Below, in pieces: positions 61,384-64,000 of a stretch of 64,000 bases of DNA (positions within the stretch are counted from its first letter, which is position 1; the number at the start of each line of letters is the position of its first letter). This DNA is from Excoecaria cochinchinensis. Lineage: Eukaryota > Streptophyta > Magnoliopsida > Malpighiales > Euphorbiaceae. The notes beneath the pieces were generated by a model. That model searched no databases. It saw nothing but the letters and a program-made list of their open reading frames with translations, and was not told the origin of the DNA. The position numbers were made by a program, and so were the translations under genes. The stretch spans positions 2,764,001 to 2,828,000 of the forward strand of contig CANTUQ010000020.1 in assembly GCA_947683425.1 (NCBI GenBank), given 5' to 3'.

Positions 61384-61973
61384 TGTCACACCTCGTTTGC
61401 CCCCTAGTAGTATGAGCCATGTGTGTGTATATGCATTGTATGAGTTTTAGCTTGCCATAAGGGTATTTTTGTGTATATGCATGTTTTGTGAGTTTTGTTA
61501 GTATGAGAGTGCATGTATGGTGTTAGGGTGTGAATTAGTTGGGTTGTGTTTGTGTGTGGGTGCTCACACATTTGTCAGGTATTCATTAGTTGGGAGAGTC
61601 TTGTGTGTATGTGATGCATGTATTTTTGGGTGTGAGTGATCAATTCCCACTTATAGGAAAGTGACACCTGTCTAGGGTTAGGAAAAGAAAAAGAAAAAGG
61701 AAAGAGAAAAGGGGAGAGGGCGGTGGCTGTCCTCATTTCATGTTTCCCTTCCCCTCACTCTCTTCTTCTTCCTTTTCTCTTCCCCTAAGAAGCCTAGCTT
61801 GGATTCAAAGGGCTGCAAGTGGAAATTGATCATCTCTTTGTGTCTCTTTTGGTGAGTTTTCTGCATTTTCACCTTGTTCTTCCTCTTCTTCATCTTCTTC
61901 TCCATATTTTTCTGGGTTTAGACTTAACTTAGGGTTTGTTCTTTATTTGTTCTTGGTGGGTTTGATGTTAGTT

Positions 61974-62030
61974 GAGCCTCCCCATGACCCGAAAGGCAAG
62001 GAGAAGGCTGGAACTAGTGGAGCTCATTAG
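61974..62030 (+). other. LTR micro-ORF tail, Beta-3
   Basis: Reads EPPHDPKGKEKAGTSGAH then TAG, after acceptor-like TTTGATGTTAG. Confidence 0.45.
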
Positions 62031-62439
62031 ATTGGAGCTAAGGAGAGAAGGTTTGGGAATTTATGTCATTTTGATGTTCTTGTGTTCATATGTGCATGTG
62101 TATGAAATTCTGGATTTTGATTGTGTAAATGGACTCAAATTGGTATGCATGTTATGGGTTATTAGTTGTGATAAATGATTATGCATAAATGTGGATTTTT
62201 TTGAAGTGATTGTGAAGTTGATTGTATTGAGCTGAAATTTCCAAATTTTAAGATTCTTGAGATGTTAATTGTGTAAATTGTTAAATTGATGAGATTTGAT
62301 GGTTGAAATGTGTTATATTGTGTTGCTCTTGGTGTTTGAGAAGCTCAATTTGAGGTAAGAAGTGATTTGAGTTGAATGGTTTGAGTTTTGGGTGTTGTGA
62401 ACTTGGAATTTTTGCAGATTTTTCGTGTAAGGGCTAGAA

Positions 62440-62765
62440 TTCATGACTCTATCATGAGCGTGACACTGTCGCAAGGTCGCGATAGAGCCCGATGAAAGCA
62501 GCCCTCGCATGCACTCGAGCTCTCCACCGAGCCGCGCAGCGATGCTGCTGTCACGAGCGCGACAGAGAGCTCATTTGCCGATACATTTTTGAGCAAGCCT
62601 CTATCGCGAGCGTGATGGATCAGCTAGGCAGCTCACTGTCGCGAGCGCGATAGTGAGTTGATTTTGCTTCCCCGCGAGGTCGCGAGGATTGCCGTGGTCG
62701 CGATCTGGGGGCCAGTTCACCTCTATCACGAGCGCGACAATTGTCGCGATCGCGACAGTGAACCT
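62440..62765 (+). repeat. Palindromic CGCG island, Beta-3
   Basis: CTGTCACGAGCGCGACAG, CACTGTCGCGAGCGCGATAG and TTGTCGCGATCGCGACAG among decayed units. Homologous to the Beta-1 island. Confidence 0.85.
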
Positions 62766-62939
62766 AATTCTGCCCTATATGTTGATTTTTATTGTCTTCT
62801 AAAATGAATTTCAAATGATTTCTTCGTGAGTTTTACCCCTGTATGTTGTATAAAATACTTATTTATATGTACATTATGATGAATCTTCCATGATAATGAT
62901 ATGCTACAATTTGGAACCTGAAATGTGTTATGCATGACC

Positions 62940-63200
62940 TGCAAGAGTCAGTTTAGTGGATAGTTAGGCATGCCTAATAGAGCCTTTAGCTGTAGCATCA
63001 ATTCTGTTTGGACCCCGATCAGGTCCCCGTTTGGTTCCTCGCGAACCCTATGCATTTCGGATCTTGTTTAAGGTCCCCTTTGTACAAATGTTTTGAATGC
63101 AAGAAAATAAAATGATTTTTGACTCGTACTTGTAAAGTACGCTATGCGTTCGATTCGTACCCGTAAGGTACGCTATGCGTTTACTCGTTATCCACTAATG
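62940..63200 (+). other. Hairpin ladder, Beta-3
   Basis: TTAGGCATGCCTAA (62964-62977), GGACCCCGATCAGGTCC, GGTTC-CTCGC-GAACC (63033-63047), GTACT-TGTAA-AGTAC (63126-63140) and GTACC-CGTAA-GGTAC (63157-63171). The last two differ by a paired change within one LTR. Confidence 0.8.
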
Positions 63201-63415
63201 TGAGTCAGCAGGTGTTCTGTTTGCTTTAACTGCTCTGATGTGATTATACGAATGAGATATCTGAATGTTTATAATGATCAGTTTATATGATTAAGTATGC
63301 GGTCTTATGCTTCTGGAGGTATGACTTTTACATGTAGGAATGTATGTTTACATGCTATGTTTATCTGCATGTGACATTGTGAATGGCCGTCCATTTTACT
63401 TGTGTGTTTCCCTAC

Positions 63416-63458
63416 TAAGCGTTTATCGCTTAGCACGGTGTTTTTACCCGTGCAGGTG
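63416..63458 (+). other. LTR double hairpin, Beta-3
   Basis: CTAAGCG-TTTAT-CGCTTAG then GCACGG-TGTTTTTAC-CCGTGC, as in TK-C. Confidence 0.8.
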
Positions 63459-63846
63459 CGGAAGTTGTTTTGCTGGGTTAGTTGCCACCGATCAAGCCAT
63501 CACAGAAGGGATTAGTATAGGGCTTATTTTTGTAATGGTTTGATAATTCTTTTTGTAATAGAACTCTCTGTATTAGTGTTTTGTATAGCTTCCGCTCTTG
63601 TATATGTATTATCTTTTGTATCCGCAAGTTGATCAGAACAGTAATGTAATGTACTTTATTATATTAATGCATGATCAGCTTTCGCAAGATGTATCTTAAG
63701 GTTTTTGATTATTCCATATTTATGAACGTATGTTGATCGAATGTATGATTGGTATTGTATGAGCGTGGTGGCACCTTGACTCATATGGCATCTTACTCCT
63801 TATCGGATAGGATCGCATACGTATGGGTAGAGGGTGTTACACCTTC

Positions 63847-63880
63847 TCTCTCAAAATATTCTTAGAGCATTCAGCTCTCA
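63847..63880 (-). pseudogene. TK-G gag remnant
   Basis: Minus strand encodes a short piece like LRAE..KNILREK, matching the gag segment just before the zinc knuckles in TK-A and TK-C. It breaks off near 63880. Confidence 0.6.
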
Positions 63881-64000
63881 AAGTGATAGAGAGCTCTTGC
63901 TGTGGCAGCTCGGCAACCCAATGCTCGGCCACGCACAAGGGCTGAATTCACCAAGCTTTGTCGCGCTCGCGATAGAGTCGTGATTTCCAGCTCTTACACG
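63880..64000 (-). mobile_element. LTR island fragment at right edge
   Basis: Minus strand matches the Beta-1 island region (2270-2420): CGTGTAAGAGCTGGAAATCACGACTC, TATCGCGAGCGCGAC, GGTGAATTCAGCCCTTG. The junction with TK-G gag shows no LTR terminus, so a deletion or rearrangement is likely. Confidence 0.6.

Larger units (their letters stand above)
61384..63841 (+). mobile_element. Beta-3 solo LTR
   Basis: TGTCACACCTCG...GGGTGTTACA, 2,458 bp, perfect duplication CCTTC (61379-61383 and 63842-63846). Close to Beta-1 and TK-C. Donor-like TTTTGGTGAGT near 61850, micro-ORF, island, ladder and hairpins all present. Inserted in gag of TK-G. Confidence 0.92.

Noticed and set aside
1..64000. Host genes, tRNA or rRNA genes, microRNA hairpins
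   Set aside because: I found no cloverleaf, rRNA-like or non-transposon coding segment. The many hairpins belong to LTR modules and recur in every family.

Overview
The window reads as gene-free, repeat-dense heterochromatin of a flowering plant. No host gene, rRNA or tRNA gene is visible. Almost every base can be assigned to long terminal repeat (LTR) retrotransposons of the Ty3/gypsy chromovirus type. The evidence is a gag-protease-RT-RNase H-integrase order with a C-terminal chromodomain, most like the Tekay/Del group, and TGGTATCAGAGC primer-binding sites matching plant initiator tRNA-Met. I cannot name the species.

Layout. Positions 1-8815 hold a minus-strand LTR (Alpha-1) interrupted by Alpha-2 (440-4922, itself holding solo LTR Beta-1, 1216-3602) and by Solo-E (5047-7470). 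From 8816 another minus-strand LTR (Alpha-3) is interrupted by NA-J (10149-19151), a non-autonomous element with two 3,952-bp LTRs around only 1.1 kb of non-coding DNA. At 19410 Alpha-4 begins; it holds TK-A (21163-30683), a complete and fairly young element with a near-continuous polyprotein frame. Alpha-5 starts at 31341 and is cut at 31494 by TK-G, an old minus-strand chromovirus that fills the rest of the window. TK-G is broken by TK-C (34678-44008), by Solo-H (45671-60116, holding minus-strand TK-D at 48028-58702, which in turn holds a 435-bp foldback MITE) and by solo LTR Beta-3 (61384-63841). Target-site duplications support most of these insertions. The inferred nest is up to eight levels deep.

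All four polyproteins are damaged by stops, frameshifts or lost catalytic residues, so none looks autonomous as it stands. TK-A needs the fewest changes to explain; TK-G is the most decayed.

The most interesting content is inside the LTRs. Families that otherwise differ share one architecture: a consensus 5' splice donor; a short codon-like stretch ending in a stop (pattern about DKGKEK..G.SGAK-stop); the phrase AGGTTTGGGAA; a GC-rich island of palindromes whose sequence is private to each family; a ladder of short hairpins whose stems change in compensating pairs between families; and a double hairpin (CTAAGCG...CGCTTAG then GCACGG...CCGTGC) about 330-460 bp before the LTR end. A 20-nt perfect hairpin beside the polypurine tract is kept even in non-coding NA-J. 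Together these look like an undescribed set of structured nucleic-acid signals shared by this retrotransposon lineage.
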